Source: Clostridia bacterium (GTDB lineage Bacteria > Bacillota > Clostridia > Christensenellales > Borkfalkiaceae). Taken from it: a DNA stretch of 42,404 nt. The stretch lies in contig JAFQJB010000027.1 of the NCBI GenBank assembly GCA_017397305.1, positions 1 through 42,404 of the forward strand, written 5' to 3'. The translations under genes were made by a program, and so were the position numbers. The notes beneath the pieces are model-generated. The model was not told where the DNA came from. It searched no databases and saw nothing but the letters and a program-made list of their open reading frames with translations. Below, piece after piece: positions 1 through 9,130 of this stretch. Position 1 is the first letter of the stretch. Each line of letters starts with the position of its first letter.

Positions 1-264
1 AATGGAATCGATAATTCTCTGCTCGTGCATCACCCAACAAAAAATGATATTCTCGTATGCAGAACATTTCAGAAAATTATTGAGTACATAACAAATATTA
101 TTCGTCACCATTGCTTTTGTTTCATCGGTTACTTGGAACGGATTTGCATCCCAGCACCAATCTCCGTCAAGAAATACGCAATTCGGTAAATCCTGTTTGA
201 GCTGTTGGCACACAGTTGTTTTTCCAACTCCCATAGTGCCACCAATCATATATAAAGTTTTCAT
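1..264 (-). CDS. P-loop nucleotide kinase-like protein, C-terminus cut by window edge
   Basis: The reading frame opens at an ATG at 264 (an adjacent in-frame ATG at 267 is possible) and runs off the left edge, so only about 88 residues are visible. The first residues read MKTLYMIGGTMGVGKTT, a clear Walker A loop (GGTMGVGKTT), followed by an LDGDW segment typical of small AAA_33/zeta-toxin-like or gluconate-kinase-like phosphotransferases. An AGGTG ribosome site sits about six bases before 264. A promoter at 302-330 drives it. The substrate cannot be told from this fragment; shikimate-, adenylate- or antibiotic-kinase-like activities are all possible. The gene is well separated from the upstream unit by a terminator. 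Confidence 0.7.
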   Translation of the reverse strand, partial: MKTLYMIGGTMGVGKTTVCQQLKQDLPNCVFLDGDWCWDANPFQVTDETKAMVTNNICYVLNNFLKCSAYENIIFCWVMHEQRIIDSI

Positions 265-301
265 CATTCACACCTACAAATTCTTATTTATCGGTGAGTT
301 T

Positions 302-330
302 ATTATAAACTAAAATAAACTTTAATGCAA
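302..330 (-). promoter_or_regulatory. SigA-type promoter for the partial kinase gene
   Basis: On the minus strand TTGCAT (325-330) and TATAAT (302-307) are separated by 17 bases, about 38 bases before the start codon. Confidence 0.65.
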
Positions 331-351
331 TCTATTTTGCGTGGGCAAAAG

Positions 352-380
352 AAAACTCGACTTATGAAAAGTCGAGTTTT
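352..380 (-). terminator. Rho-independent terminator after the DJ-1 gene
   Basis: A perfect 10-bp stem (AAAACTCGAC / GTCGAGTTTT) with a 9-base loop; T-rich on both sides, so it may work in both directions. It separates the DJ-1 gene from the kinase promoter. Confidence 0.8.
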
Positions 381-442
381 CTATATGATTAAAATTAAAT
401 CCCTAAGAGGAGAGCGACTAGGTTGTTTTCTTTTTTTATAAC

Positions 443-970
443 TTAAAATTTGGGTTCAACACCTAGATAATCGCATATTGCAAGGGCGAATTTCATTGCC
501 GATTTAGGTCCGTTTGCGGTAATGACGTTGCCGTCTATAACGACGTCTTGTTCTATATAATCGCTTGTGGATTTTAACTGCTCGGTAAAATCTACAAAGG
601 GATAGCAAGTCGCCTTTTTGCCATCGATAACACCCCTTTTAGAGAGCACTACCGCGGGTGAAGCACAAATTGCCGATACAAGTTTGCCCTCTTTTGCCAT
701 AGCCCTTATAACGTTTACTGCCGTTTGATTGTTAGAAATAATTTTTGCACCCGGCATACCGCCCGGGATAACTATTCCATCGTAATCTTTTTCGATTAAC
801 TCGTCAACTAGCATATCGGCTTCAATCTTTATTTGATGTGAGCCTGTGATTTGCTTTCCGCAAACGGAGAACACGTCGCATTGTACCCCCGCCCGCCTTA
901 AAAGGTCTATCGGGGTTATAACCTCTATCTCTTCAGTTCCATCACTGATTAAAACTGCAATCTTTTTCAT
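443..970 (-). CDS. DJ-1/PfpI family protein (YajL-like)
   Basis: A 175-residue protein covering the whole DJ-1 fold. The nucleophile elbow SAICASP places the reactive cysteine at residue 102, and the glutamate that primes it in DJ-1 is matched by Glu16 in the GTEEIE motif. The PGGMPGA loop at about 69-75 is also typical. Family members act as glyoxalase/deglycase-like enzymes or redox chaperones in the cytoplasm; which of these applies here is not decided by sequence. The start codon overlaps the stop of the upstream GDSL gene in an ATGA, so the two are co-translated. The length is standard and nothing is missing. Confidence 0.9.
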   Translation of the reverse strand: MKKIAVLISDGTEEIEVITPIDLLRRAGVQCDVFSVCGKQITGSHQIKIEADMLVDELIEKDYDGIVIPGGMPGAKIISNNQTAVNVIRAMAKEGKLVSAICASPAVVLSKRGVIDGKKATCYPFVDFTEQLKSTSDYIEQDVVIDGNVITANGPKSAMKFALAICDYLGVEPKF

Positions 971-1602
971 AACTGCTCCTCAATAGCCTTCGCAAGCCTT
1001 TCCGCCAACATCTTGTGGCTTTGTTCGGTCAAGTGCACGCCGTCTATACCCACTTCTAAATCCACGTTTTCTAGGTAGGTGATATTGTTTGACAAGCAAT
1101 ACTCTTTTGCGAGTTTATTATACTCTATGCTCTTAATCCTAGCGCCGTGATACATTCCGTCTTCTTTTGCATACTCGGTTTCATCGTTTACAACGGGAAT
1201 ACCCGATACAATAAGTTTTACCGCCGACTTATCAATTTGAGATTTATACTGGCTTATAACGTTAACAAATTTAACGAACATTGCTAAAATTTCACTTGCC
1301 GTGTTGTTATAGGAATTTTTCAGCTCGTTAGTGCCAAGCATAAGCACAAAAAAGTCAATCTTATCGTGCGTGTCTAAACAAGGTTTAAGATAGTCAAACC
1401 CTACCCTACCTTCTCTTCCAGGTCTATTATCGACCGAGAAAAAAGTGCGGGAGTTTAGCCCTTCTTCAATAACCTCGCACTTGCCGTCAAGATTTTTTTG
1501 CAAAAGCCTCGTCCAACGTTTGTCAGTGCCGTACCTTAAGTGGTCGGTCCCCGAAATATATCCCCACGTATTAGAGTCGCCAAAACACAATATTCTTTTC
1601 AT
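967..1602 (-). CDS. SGNH/GDSL-family hydrolase (arylesterase-like)
   Basis: A 211-residue hydrolase without a signal peptide, hence probably cytoplasmic. Block I (FGDSNTWG, nucleophile Ser near residue 10), block III (LGTNELK, near 90) and block V (DGVHLTEQSH, near 187, carrying the catalytic Asp and His) are all present. Members hydrolyse short-chain esters or acylated sugars; the true substrate is unknown. It is the first gene of a two-gene unit with the DJ-1 gene (4-base ATGA overlap), and a promoter lies at 1632-1660. The pairing suggests handling of small reactive metabolites, but that is inference. Confidence 0.88.
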   Translation of the reverse strand: MKRILCFGDSNTWGYISGTDHLRYGTDKRWTRLLQKNLDGKCEVIEEGLNSRTFFSVDNRPGREGRVGFDYLKPCLDTHDKIDFFVLMLGTNELKNSYNNTASEILAMFVKFVNVISQYKSQIDKSAVKLIVSGIPVVNDETEYAKEDGMYHGARIKSIEYNKLAKEYCLSNNITYLENVDLEVGIDGVHLTEQSHKMLAERLAKAIEEQL

Positions 1603-1631
1603 AATTTACCTTCGTTTTTCTCTTTGGCTTT

Positions 1632-1660
1632 ATTATAACACTTTACAATTATTCCGTCAA
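1632..1660 (-). promoter_or_regulatory. Promoter for the GDSL/DJ-1 operon
   Basis: TTGACG (1655-1660) and TATAAT (1632-1637) on the minus strand with a 17-base spacer. Confidence 0.65.
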
Positions 1661-1671
1661 TGAAATAATAA

Positions 1672-1701
1672 AAAGACTACCCTATAAATAGGATAGTCTT
1701 T
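1672..1701 (-). terminator. Terminator downstream of groEL
   Basis: A stem of about 13 bp with one mismatch (AAGACTA...TAGTCTT core), followed on the minus strand by a T-rich run. It lies about 200 bases after the groEL stop. Confidence 0.7.
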
Positions 1702-1702
1702 A

Positions 1703-1902
1703 TTTGCTTTTTGTTTTTCGCCTAAAGGCTTTGTAGCAGTGCGTGGTGATTAGCGATAAGCGGTTTGACGAGGAAAATACAAGAAGGGCGCGCGTTCTTG
1801 TAAAGGAGCATACTTGGAAAGTATGTGACTTAGCAAAACGCGATGCAATTCGCAGTATTTTTCCGCCAAAAATCACCTAAGCATTGCGGAAAAGCCGACC
1901 TA
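1703..1902. other. Structured non-coding stretch between groEL and its terminator
   Basis: I see no gene here. It contains three nested or adjacent dyads: GGTGATT (1745-1751) with AATCACC (1871-1877); ACAAGAA (1779-1785) with TTCTTGT (1795-1801); and CATACTT (1809-1815) with AAGTATG (1819-1825). It also carries the word CGCAGTAT (1851-1858) that recurs three times in the non-coding stretch at 10976-11125. It would be transcribed as the groESL 3' untranslated region. Confidence 0.5.
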
Positions 1903-3528
<1,626 letters not shown>

Positions 3529-3542
3529 TTAATTTTGCCTCC

Positions 3543-3827
3543 TTATTCTACAATCGCCAAAATGTCGCTTTGGCGAATAATCGTCAATTCTTTTCCGTCA
3601 ACCTTAAATTCGCTTCCAGCATACTTAGAGTAAAGTACGGTGTCGCCAACTTTAACTTGCATAACTATTTCTTTTCCGTCGATAATTCCGCCGGGGCCAA
3701 CGGCAATAATCTTTGCCATTTGTTGCTTTTCTTGTGAAGCTGAGGGGAGAATAAAACCGCTTTGAGTCTTTTCTTCCGTTTCAACACTCTCCACTACTAC
3801 CTTATCAAACAAGGGTTTAACTTTCAT
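3543..3827 (-). CDS. groES: Co-chaperonin GroES (Hsp10)
   Basis: A 94-residue protein of the usual length. MKVKPLFDKVVVE at the start, a mobile loop around residues 17-33 (EEKTQSGFILPSAS) that binds GroEL, and the VGPGG turn near 49 are characteristic. It caps the GroEL ring to form the folding chamber. It is first in the operon, directly downstream of the CIRCE element at 3851-3877. Confidence 0.99.
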   Translation of the reverse strand: MKVKPLFDKVVVESVETEEKTQSGFILPSASQEKQQMAKIIAVGPGGIIDGKEIVMQVKVGDTVLYSKYAGSEFKVDGKELTIIRQSDILAIVE

Positions 3828-3850
3828 TTATATATACCTCCAATGGTTGT

Positions 3851-3877
3851 TTGGCACTCTCGCACTTAAAGTGCTAA
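3851..3877 (-). promoter_or_regulatory. CIRCE operator (HrcA site) of groESL
   Basis: On the minus strand TTAGCACTT and GAGTGCCAA flank a 9-base centre. This matches the CIRCE consensus (TTAGCACTC-N9-GAGTGCTAA) with two changes. It lies between the -10 box and groES, the classic position for HrcA repression. hrcA itself is not in the window. Confidence 0.95.
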
Positions 3878-3882
3878 ATCTT

Positions 3883-3910
3883 ATTATACACAAGCAAATT
3901 TTTTTGTCAA
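3883..3910 (-). promoter_or_regulatory. groESL promoter
   Basis: TTGACA (3905-3910) and TATAAT (3883-3888) on the minus strand, 16-base spacer, immediately upstream of CIRCE. Confidence 0.85.
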
Positions 3911-3977
3911 TAGAATACTGCCAAAATTTGCTAATTTTTAAATTTATTTTGCCTATTTTTATCGTTTATAAAAAAAA

Positions 3978-4000
3978 TGCGACCGCGAATCGCGGTCGCA
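3978..4000 (-). terminator. Strong terminator after the 222-residue membrane protein gene
   Basis: An 11-bp perfect GC-rich palindrome (TGCGACCGCGA/TCGCGGTCGCA) followed on the minus strand by eight T residues. Confidence 0.9.
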
Positions 4001-4016
4001 CAAATTTTTGCTATTA

Positions 4017-4685
4017 TTAAGCGATGGTATCTTTCAAGTTGGAAACTGCATTAACCGCATTGTAACGGGTTTTTGCTTCGATTGCTTCCTTTTCGATAAG
4101 AGCATCAACAAGTTTCATTGCGTTCTTGAAACCTCTATCACTTCTAACCTTTACCATCATAGGAATTTCTGCGTATGATTTAACGTCGCCCATATCCTTT
4201 TGGAAATAGATTTTTTGGTCGAATGCGTTGCAGTCGAGTGCTAAGTGCAATCTCATGGTCTTACCACGAATGGTAAGTCTTGCAACGAGCTTTCTACCCA
4301 AACGGAAAGAAACGCCCTTAGTAGAAACGCGAGGATTGATTTTTCTTAGCGAGATAAATTTGTTGTAAATAGCATCGTAGTATCCGTGAACTTTTTCATC
4401 AAGGCCCAAAAGTTTTTCAGCAAAAGCAACCCTTTTAGCAACGTCGATACCTTCGTTAACGTCTGCAACGGCAACTTCTTCAACAACTTCTACAGGTGCT
4501 TCTTCAGCCGTTTCTTCTACGGGAGCGGGTACTTCTTCAACGGGAGCAGGTACTTCTTCAACTGCGTCCTCTTCTTCTACAAACAATTTGCCCTTTGCAC
4601 TTCTTGATTTAATTACCAAGTAGTCAATCAACAAAATAACAACGGCAACGGTGATACACAATAATGCTTTAATCCAAGGATTCAT
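4017..4685 (-). CDS. Membrane-anchored protein of unknown function with conserved C-terminal domain
   Basis: A 222-residue protein in three parts: one membrane helix at about residues 6-25; a Glu/Val/Pro-rich low-complexity linker at about 36-75 with repeated EEVPAPVE; and a C-terminal domain at about 100-200. That domain has a motif reading SFRLGRKLVARLTIRGKTM, then LHLALDCNAF and a YAEIPMMVKVRSDRGF block. I recall similar blocks, often in several copies, in unannotated proteins of Clostridia, but cannot name a Pfam family. The membrane segment is followed by Lys/Arg (KSRSAKGK), so the long C-terminal part is probably cytoplasmic. It is monocistronic, with its own promoter (4718-4746) and terminator. 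The function is unknown. Confidence 0.75.
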   Translation of the reverse strand: MNPWIKALLCITVAVVILLIDYLVIKSRSAKGKLFVEEEDAVEEVPAPVEEVPAPVEETAEEAPVEVVEEVAVADVNEGIDVAKRVAFAEKLLGLDEKVHGYYDAIYNKFISLRKINPRVSTKGVSFRLGRKLVARLTIRGKTMRLHLALDCNAFDQKIYFQKDMGDVKSYAEIPMMVKVRSDRGFKNAMKLVDALIEKEAIEAKTRYNAVNAVSNLKDTIA

Positions 4686-4717
4686 AACTTCTCTCCTTTT
4701 GTTTTGTTCTTTTTCAA

Positions 4718-4746
4718 ATTATAACACAACCAAAATTTTGTGTCAA
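4718..4746 (-). promoter_or_regulatory. Promoter of the 222-residue membrane protein gene
   Basis: TTGACA (4741-4746), 17-base spacer, TATAAT (4718-4723) on the minus strand; both boxes are perfect consensus, predicting strong expression. Confidence 0.8.
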
Positions 4747-4806
4747 TACTAATTTATAAAAATATTTTATAAATTTTTCCAATTTTTGCTAAATATATAC
4801 AAGCTT

Positions 4807-6273
4807 TTAGGTTCTTCTTTTGGGTTCTGAGGTAACGTTTATACCCAATTTTTTCAAAGTTGAGTTATCCACGTGAGAAAGCACCACCGAAGAGTGCATT
4901 TGCGCGCCTTTAAGCTTAGACAACTGCGCCATAGCAAGCCTTGCGGTCGGGTCGGTTGCCGCCGACACTGCAAGCGAAATTAAAACTTCGTCGGTATGTA
5001 GTCTTGGGTTTACACTGCCCATATGCTTTACCTTAAGCGTTTGTATCGGCTCTATAACCTTTGACGAAATAAGGTCTATCGAATCGTCGATATTTGCAAG
5101 TGCTTTAAGTGCGTTTAGAAGTGCCGATGCGCTTGCACCCAAAAGGTTACCAGTTTTGCCAACCACGATTTCGCCAGAGTTGAGTTGAATTGCACAGCTA
5201 GGTTCACCCGTCAACTCTTCCTTTTCAAGTGCGGGTTTAACAACCGCACGGTCAGCAGTGGATATTTTCATCTTTTGCATAAGTATCTCGATTTTGGAGA
5301 TGGTTTCCTTGCCGATTAGTCCGCGACGAACGTCTAGTTGCGCGTCATAGTATCTTCTTATAATTTCTTGTTCGCAAGCACGTCTAACAACGTCCTCGTC
5401 GATAATGCAGTGCCCCGCCATGTTTACACCCATGTCGGTAGGTGATTTATAAGGAGATTGCCCCATAATCTTTGAAAGCATTGCCGATAGCACGGGGAAA
5501 ATTTCTACGTCGCGGTTATAGTTAACCGCCATAGTGCCGTATGCTTCTAGGTGGAAGGGGTCTATCATGTTCATATCGTTAAGGTCGGCTGTAGCCGCCT
5601 CGTAAGCGATGTTTACGGGGTGGTTAAGCGGTAAATTCCATACGGGGAAGGTCTCGTATTTAGCGTAGCCCGCCTTTACACCGCGTTTGTTTTCGTGATA
5701 GAGTTGTGATAAGCAAGTTGCCATCTTTCCGCTACCAGGTCCTGGAGCGGTAACCACAACGAGCGGTCTTGTAGTAACCACGTATTCGTTTTTGCCGTAA
5801 CCTTCGTCGCTAACGATTTTTTCCACTTCCGAAGGATAGCCAACGATTGGATAGTGTTTATAAACCTTAATTCCGCGAAGTTCAAGCCTTTGTTGAAAGG
5901 CAATAACCGAGGGTTGCTCTGCAAAGCGAGTCAAAACCACACTGCCAACGTAAAAGCCGTGGCTTTTGAATATGTCAATAAGCCTTAAAACGTCAAGGTC
6001 GTAGGTGATACCAAGGTCACTTCTCGTCTTATTCTTTTCTATATCGTTTGCGTTTATAACGATAAGAATTTCCGCTTTGTCTTTTAATTGAGAGAGCATT
6101 TTTATCTTGCTATCGGGCTCAAAGCCGGGCAAAACGCGAGCAGCATGATAATCGTCGAAAAGTTTTCCGCCAAATTCTAGATAAAGTTTGTCGCCAAACA
6201 TATCTATTCTTTCCAAAATTTTCGCCGATTGCATTTCCAAATATTTAGCGTTGTCAAATCCTTTGTATTCCAT
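4807..6273 (-). CDS. UPF0371 / DUF1846 family protein
   Basis: A 488-residue cytoplasmic protein matching the UPF0371 (DUF1846) family over its whole length: an N-terminal GFDNAKYLEMQS start, a glycine-rich phosphate-binding-like loop TAPGPGSGKMATCLSQLYHE near residue 175, and LNHPVNIAYEAATADLNDMN near 216. The family is common in Firmicutes and has solved structures but, as far as I know, no agreed biochemical function; a nucleotide-linked enzyme activity is suggested by the fold. It follows the PqqD-like gene by 14 bases and is probably the third gene of that operon, an association worth noting because neither neighbour is a usual partner. Confidence 0.9.
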   Translation of the reverse strand: MEYKGFDNAKYLEMQSAKILERIDMFGDKLYLEFGGKLFDDYHAARVLPGFEPDSKIKMLSQLKDKAEILIVINANDIEKNKTRSDLGITYDLDVLRLIDIFKSHGFYVGSVVLTRFAEQPSVIAFQQRLELRGIKVYKHYPIVGYPSEVEKIVSDEGYGKNEYVVTTRPLVVVTAPGPGSGKMATCLSQLYHENKRGVKAGYAKYETFPVWNLPLNHPVNIAYEAATADLNDMNMIDPFHLEAYGTMAVNYNRDVEIFPVLSAMLSKIMGQSPYKSPTDMGVNMAGHCIIDEDVVRRACEQEIIRRYYDAQLDVRRGLIGKETISKIEILMQKMKISTADRAVVKPALEKEELTGEPSCAIQLNSGEIVVGKTGNLLGASASALLNALKALANIDDSIDLISSKVIEPIQTLKVKHMGSVNPRLHTDEVLISLAVSAATDPTARLAMAQLSKLKGAQMHSSVVLSHVDNSTLKKLGINVTSEPKRRT

Positions 6274-6287
6274 AGTAAATCGCCTCT

Positions 6288-6551
6288 TTATTCCAAAAAT
6301 CCCGCTTTTTCTAAGTTCGTAACAAACTCTTTAACGTCTTCTTTTGCCTGCTCTAATTGAACGTCGTATTCGTTCATAAACGTCTCTACCAACTGCTCTT
6401 CAGTCGCACCCTTTTGCAAGGTCTTCCATAAAAGCGCACTCGAGGGGTTAAGTTTTATGCAACCGTTAAACTGCTTTGCCATTTTGCCAACGGCAACGAC
6501 AACCGTTTGCCCTGCAACCTCACTTAAAATAAATCCGTCTTTAATTTTCAT
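6288..6551 (-). CDS. PqqD-like peptide-binding protein
   Basis: An 87-residue protein when the ATG at 6551 is used. A GGGGGAGAG ribosome site directly precedes it, and its ATGA overlaps the stop of the upstream kinase-like gene, so the longer frame starting at 6611 is rejected. The sequence has the PqqD layout: a beta-rich N-terminus (MKIKDGFILSEVAGQTVVV), then LNPSSALLWKTL and a helical C-terminus (EEQLVETF, then VEFVTNLEKAGFLE-like end). PqqD domains bind ribosomal precursor peptides and present them to modifying enzymes. No precursor peptide, radical-SAM enzyme or exporter is visible nearby, so the partner here is unknown. Confidence 0.8.
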   Translation of the reverse strand: MKIKDGFILSEVAGQTVVVAVGKMAKQFNGCIKLNPSSALLWKTLQKGATEEQLVETFMNEYDVQLEQAKEDVKEFVTNLEKAGFLE

Positions 6552-7261
6552 AATCTCTCCCCCGACATAGTTGTGTAAGATAACTCGGCAGCCTCTTTCG
6601 AGACGTTGCACCCCAACACGTAGGTGTCAACACTGCCAAGCAGTTTATCGATTAAACCCAAAAGGTTTTCCATACTCGACTGATTTTCCGGTCTTACCGT
6701 TTGATTAAGCACGGTAAAAACCATTTCCCCAGCCGTTGCTTTTCTTATAGAATTTTCTTTTGCTTGACTTATTTTACAAACGGCTTTAATCTCCGCTCTG
6801 CAATTGGTGTCCAAACCGTGCTTGCCGTTCCACGGCGTGCCGTATACGTAAAATTTGCCGTCAACAAACCTTACGATAGGTTTATCGTCGTTTACCATAA
6901 CCGCTCTATCACCGAGCAGTTCCCTCCAAAGTCGTGCGTGGGTGGACTTACCCGTTCCGCTAGGCGCGGTAAAAAGATATGCCTTGCCGTCCACCATTAT
7001 TGCGCTTGAGTGGAAAATCAAGCCGTCGGCATTATCGAGAATGTATGCGCAAAGTTTTCTAAACACCGCCAAACTTTCAAGATAATTATCGGGATATTCG
7101 GGTGCTTTTTCCTTTTCCGCCTTAATATCGTCAAGAGTTGCCGAAATTAAAAGCCTAGGCGCCTCGTCGCCTTGGTAAAGGTATTTTTGGCACAGCCTTT
7201 CGGTGTATCCGTATATAAATTGTGCGTCGAAAACGACGTCTGCTATTTTATATCTTGGCAT
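6548..7261 (-). CDS. HPr kinase-like P-loop protein
   Basis: A 237-residue protein resembling the C-terminal catalytic part of HprK and the HprK-related proteins found in peptide-modification cassettes. The HSSAI motif near residue 84 precedes a Walker A loop APSGTGKSTHARLW (99-112), followed by VNDDKPIV (123-130), which carries the acidic pair used in HprK chemistry. True HprK has an N-terminal regulatory domain and a K3 motif that I do not see, so this is not the carbon-catabolite kinase. It is translationally coupled to the PqqD-like gene (ATGA). In other Firmicutes such pairs occur in RiPP or lasso-type clusters; here the substrate is unknown. Confidence 0.82.
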   Translation of the reverse strand: MPRYKIADVVFDAQFIYGYTERLCQKYLYQGDEAPRLLISATLDDIKAEKEKAPEYPDNYLESLAVFRKLCAYILDNADGLIFHSSAIMVDGKAYLFTAPSGTGKSTHARLWRELLGDRAVMVNDDKPIVRFVDGKFYVYGTPWNGKHGLDTNCRAEIKAVCKISQAKENSIRKATAGEMVFTVLNQTVRPENQSSMENLLGLIDKLLGSVDTYVLGCNVSKEAAELSYTTMSGERL

Positions 7262-7311
7262 AATTCCCTTATTTTAGGCGGTTTTTGCCCGCCAAACAAA
7301 ACTCGCCTTTT

Positions 7312-7340
7312 ATTTTATCAAAGCAACCGACCTTTGTCAA
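7312..7340 (-). promoter_or_regulatory. Promoter for the HprK-like/PqqD/UPF0371 operon
   Basis: TTGACA (7335-7340), 17-base spacer, TAAAAT (7312-7317) on the minus strand. It is back-to-back with the ApbE promoter. Confidence 0.7.
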
Positions 7341-7349
7341 TATAAAGAT

Positions 7350-7378
7350 TTGATTTTTAAGTTAATTTTGTATATAAT
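7350..7378 (+). promoter_or_regulatory. Promoter for the ApbE-like gene
   Basis: TTGATT (7350-7355), 17-base spacer, TATAAT (7373-7378), 31 bases before the start codon. Confidence 0.7.
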
Positions 7379-7409
7379 TAAATAGATAAATTTTTTGTGA
7401 GATAAAAAA

Positions 7410-8492
7410 ATGAAGAAAGTTATAAAATTCACCTGTTTTATCTTGACGTCGATTTTGCTCTTGTGTCTATGCTCTTGCGGGGATAAGGGGAAGAGCGCCG
7501 TGGACTTTTATTATTTTAACACGGTAATCTACGTTCAAACCAACGATAAAAAGATGAGTGAAGATACAATCGACCGCCTTGATAAACTTTTTGCCGACAC
7601 CGAAAAGTTGTTCACCACCGAGGGCAGTGAATCTATAGTGAGTGCGGTCAACAAGGCAAACGTGGGTGAGTCCATCACCCTTTCTAGCGACGCACTTTCG
7701 GTATTTAAAAAGGCAAAGGACTGCTATGATTTTACCGACGGACTTTTTTCGCCTTGCGTTTATCCACTGGTTAAACTTTGGAAGTTTGATAGTTCTTATA
7801 GTAGCGTTATAAACTTTATCCCCCCGACCGATGAACAAGTAGAAAGCATCCTTTCCACCTACTCTAGCGACTTTAATTCCCTTTTACTAGACACCGAAAA
7901 GGCAACTATTGCCAAAACTGAAAATACTATGCTTGACTTTGGCGGAATAGTTAAAGGGATAGTGTGCGACCAAGCAAAAGATATACTTAAACAAGCCGGT
8001 CACCAAAAAGGCTACGTAAGTGTTGGTAGTAGCAGTCTAAACCTTCTCTCCGTCGATGAAATCGAGGTGCGCCACCCTAGGAAAAACACCACCTCTTTGC
8101 TCTCTATCGACACAAAAGACTTAAAATTTGTTTCCGTTTCGACAAGCGGGGACTATGAACGAGAGCACGTCGATAAGGACGGCAACGTATATTCGCACGT
8201 AATCGACCCGCGCACTGGTTACCCCGCAAAGACTGGGGTTATGAGCGCAACGGTTATTTGTGAAGACGGTGGCTTTGCCGATGCAATAACTACCGCGCTT
8301 TTGGTTTGCTCTTACTCTAGCGACGCCGACTGCGAATTGCTTAAAATGATTGACAAAATCAAAAAGCAATATCAAACGGCAAAAATCTTCGTCGCTATTT
8401 CGCACGAGGGCAAAAACCTTTTAATCACAAATCAAAAGCAGGGCGAAGATTTCACCCTGCTCGACCAAGATTATCAAGTTGTTAACGTTTAA
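7410..8492 (+). CDS. apbE: FAD:protein FMN transferase, lipoprotein (ApbE family)
   Basis: A 360-residue exported lipoprotein. A hydrophobic signal peptide ends in LCSC, with Cys23 as the lipidation site. The ApbE core follows: LDFGGIVKGIVCD near residue 176, a YVSVGSSSLN block, HVIDPRTGYPAK near 264 and the metal-site segment GGFADAITTALLV near 288. ApbE enzymes move FMN from FAD onto a threonine of target flavoproteins, outside the membrane in Gram-positives (Rnf, NqrC or FMN-binding domain proteins). No flavinylated target is in the window. The gene is convergent with an ABC transporter, their stop codons overlapping by four bases; co-function with that transporter is possible but not shown. 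Confidence 0.93.
   Translation: MKKVIKFTCFILTSILLLCLCSCGDKGKSAVDFYYFNTVIYVQTNDKKMSEDTIDRLDKLFADTEKLFTTEGSESIVSAVNKANVGESITLSSDALSVFKKAKDCYDFTDGLFSPCVYPLVKLWKFDSSYSSVINFIPPTDEQVESILSTYSSDFNSLLLDTEKATIAKTENTMLDFGGIVKGIVCDQAKDILKQAGHQKGYVSVGSSSLNLLSVDEIEVRHPRKNTTSLLSIDTKDLKFVSVSTSGDYEREHVDKDGNVYSHVIDPRTGYPAKTGVMSATVICEDGGFADAITTALLVCSYSSDADCELLKMIDKIKKQYQTAKIFVAISHEGKNLLITNQKQGEDFTLLDQDYQVVNV
8437..8461 (-). terminator. Candidate terminator of the ABC operon, embedded in the apbE 3' end
   Basis: Read on the minus strand, AGCAGGGTGAA and TTCGCCCTGCT form an 11-bp stem (one G-U pair) around a 3-base loop, then TTTTGATTTG. It lies beyond the ATPase stop, inside apbE. The U-tract is imperfect. Confidence 0.6.
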
Positions 8493-9130
8493 TTATTAGT
8501 TCCAATTAAGAGGCCGAAAAGTTCGTTTTCGGTCTTTTTTGTTAGGTTTTTATTGTCGTAAACTATTTTTCCACCGCTCAAAAGGATAATCCTATCCGCC
8601 ATTTCCACCGCTTCTTTTACGTCGTGTGTCACCATTACAACCGTTTTCTTTTCTTCCTTAAACCGCTTTTTAAGTGCGGTTATCGTGCGGAATTTCACCC
8701 CTAAATCAAGCGAAGAAAAGGGTTCGTCCATAAGCAAAAGGTCGGCGTCAAAGATTATACCGCGTATCAGTGATATTCTTTGTGCTTCACCGCCCGATAG
8801 GTGCTTTGGATAACTATTTAACTTGTCGGCAACCGAAAGTTCGTTTGATAGAGCGTCTATCTTTTTTAAATCGTTTGAAACGAGCAAAAGGTTTTGCTTT
8901 GCGGTGAGGTTTGGGAACAGGTTTGGCGTTTGAAAAACAAGCGAGCAATTTACCTCGTCTACCCGTCCTTCAAAGTCGGTAAGGCGGGATAGAACGTTCA
9001 AAAGGGTGGTTTTACCGCACCCCGATTCACCCAAAATGCAGGTGATTTTGCCCTTCTCTATCTCTAGCGAAAAGTTTTCAAAAACCTTCTTTTCGCCGTA
9101 TTTTTTATTTAGGTTTTCAATCTTAATCAT
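8489..9130 (-). CDS. ABC transporter ATP-binding protein (NitT/TauT type)
   Basis: A 213-residue ATPase with Walker A GESGCGKTT (34-42), signature LSGGEAQRI (111-119), Walker B LLLMDE (131-136) and a switch histidine in VMVTHDV. It is slightly shorter than typical SsuB/TauB proteins but complete. It powers the permease encoded just upstream: its start overlaps the permease stop by eight bases. The uptake class (nitrate, sulfonate, taurine, thiamin precursor) is inferred from the partners, and the substrate is open. The last codons overlap a probable terminator of the opposite-strand apbE gene. Confidence 0.92.
   Translation of the reverse strand: MIKIENLNKKYGEKKVFENFSLEIEKGKITCILGESGCGKTTLLNVLSRLTDFEGRVDEVNCSLVFQTPNLFPNLTAKQNLLLVSNDLKKIDALSNELSVADKLNSYPKHLSGGEAQRISLIRGIIFDADLLLMDEPFSSLDLGVKFRTITALKKRFKEEKKTVVMVTHDVKEAVEMADRIILLSGGKIVYDNKNLTKKTENELFGLLIGTNN
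8512..8540 (+). terminator. apbE terminator, embedded in the ABC ATPase coding region
   Basis: Plus-strand GGCCGAAAA and TTTTCGGTC form a 9-bp stem (one G-U pair) with a GTTCG loop, followed by a run of T. It starts 20 bases after the apbE stop and is antisense to the last ATPase codons. Confidence 0.8.
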
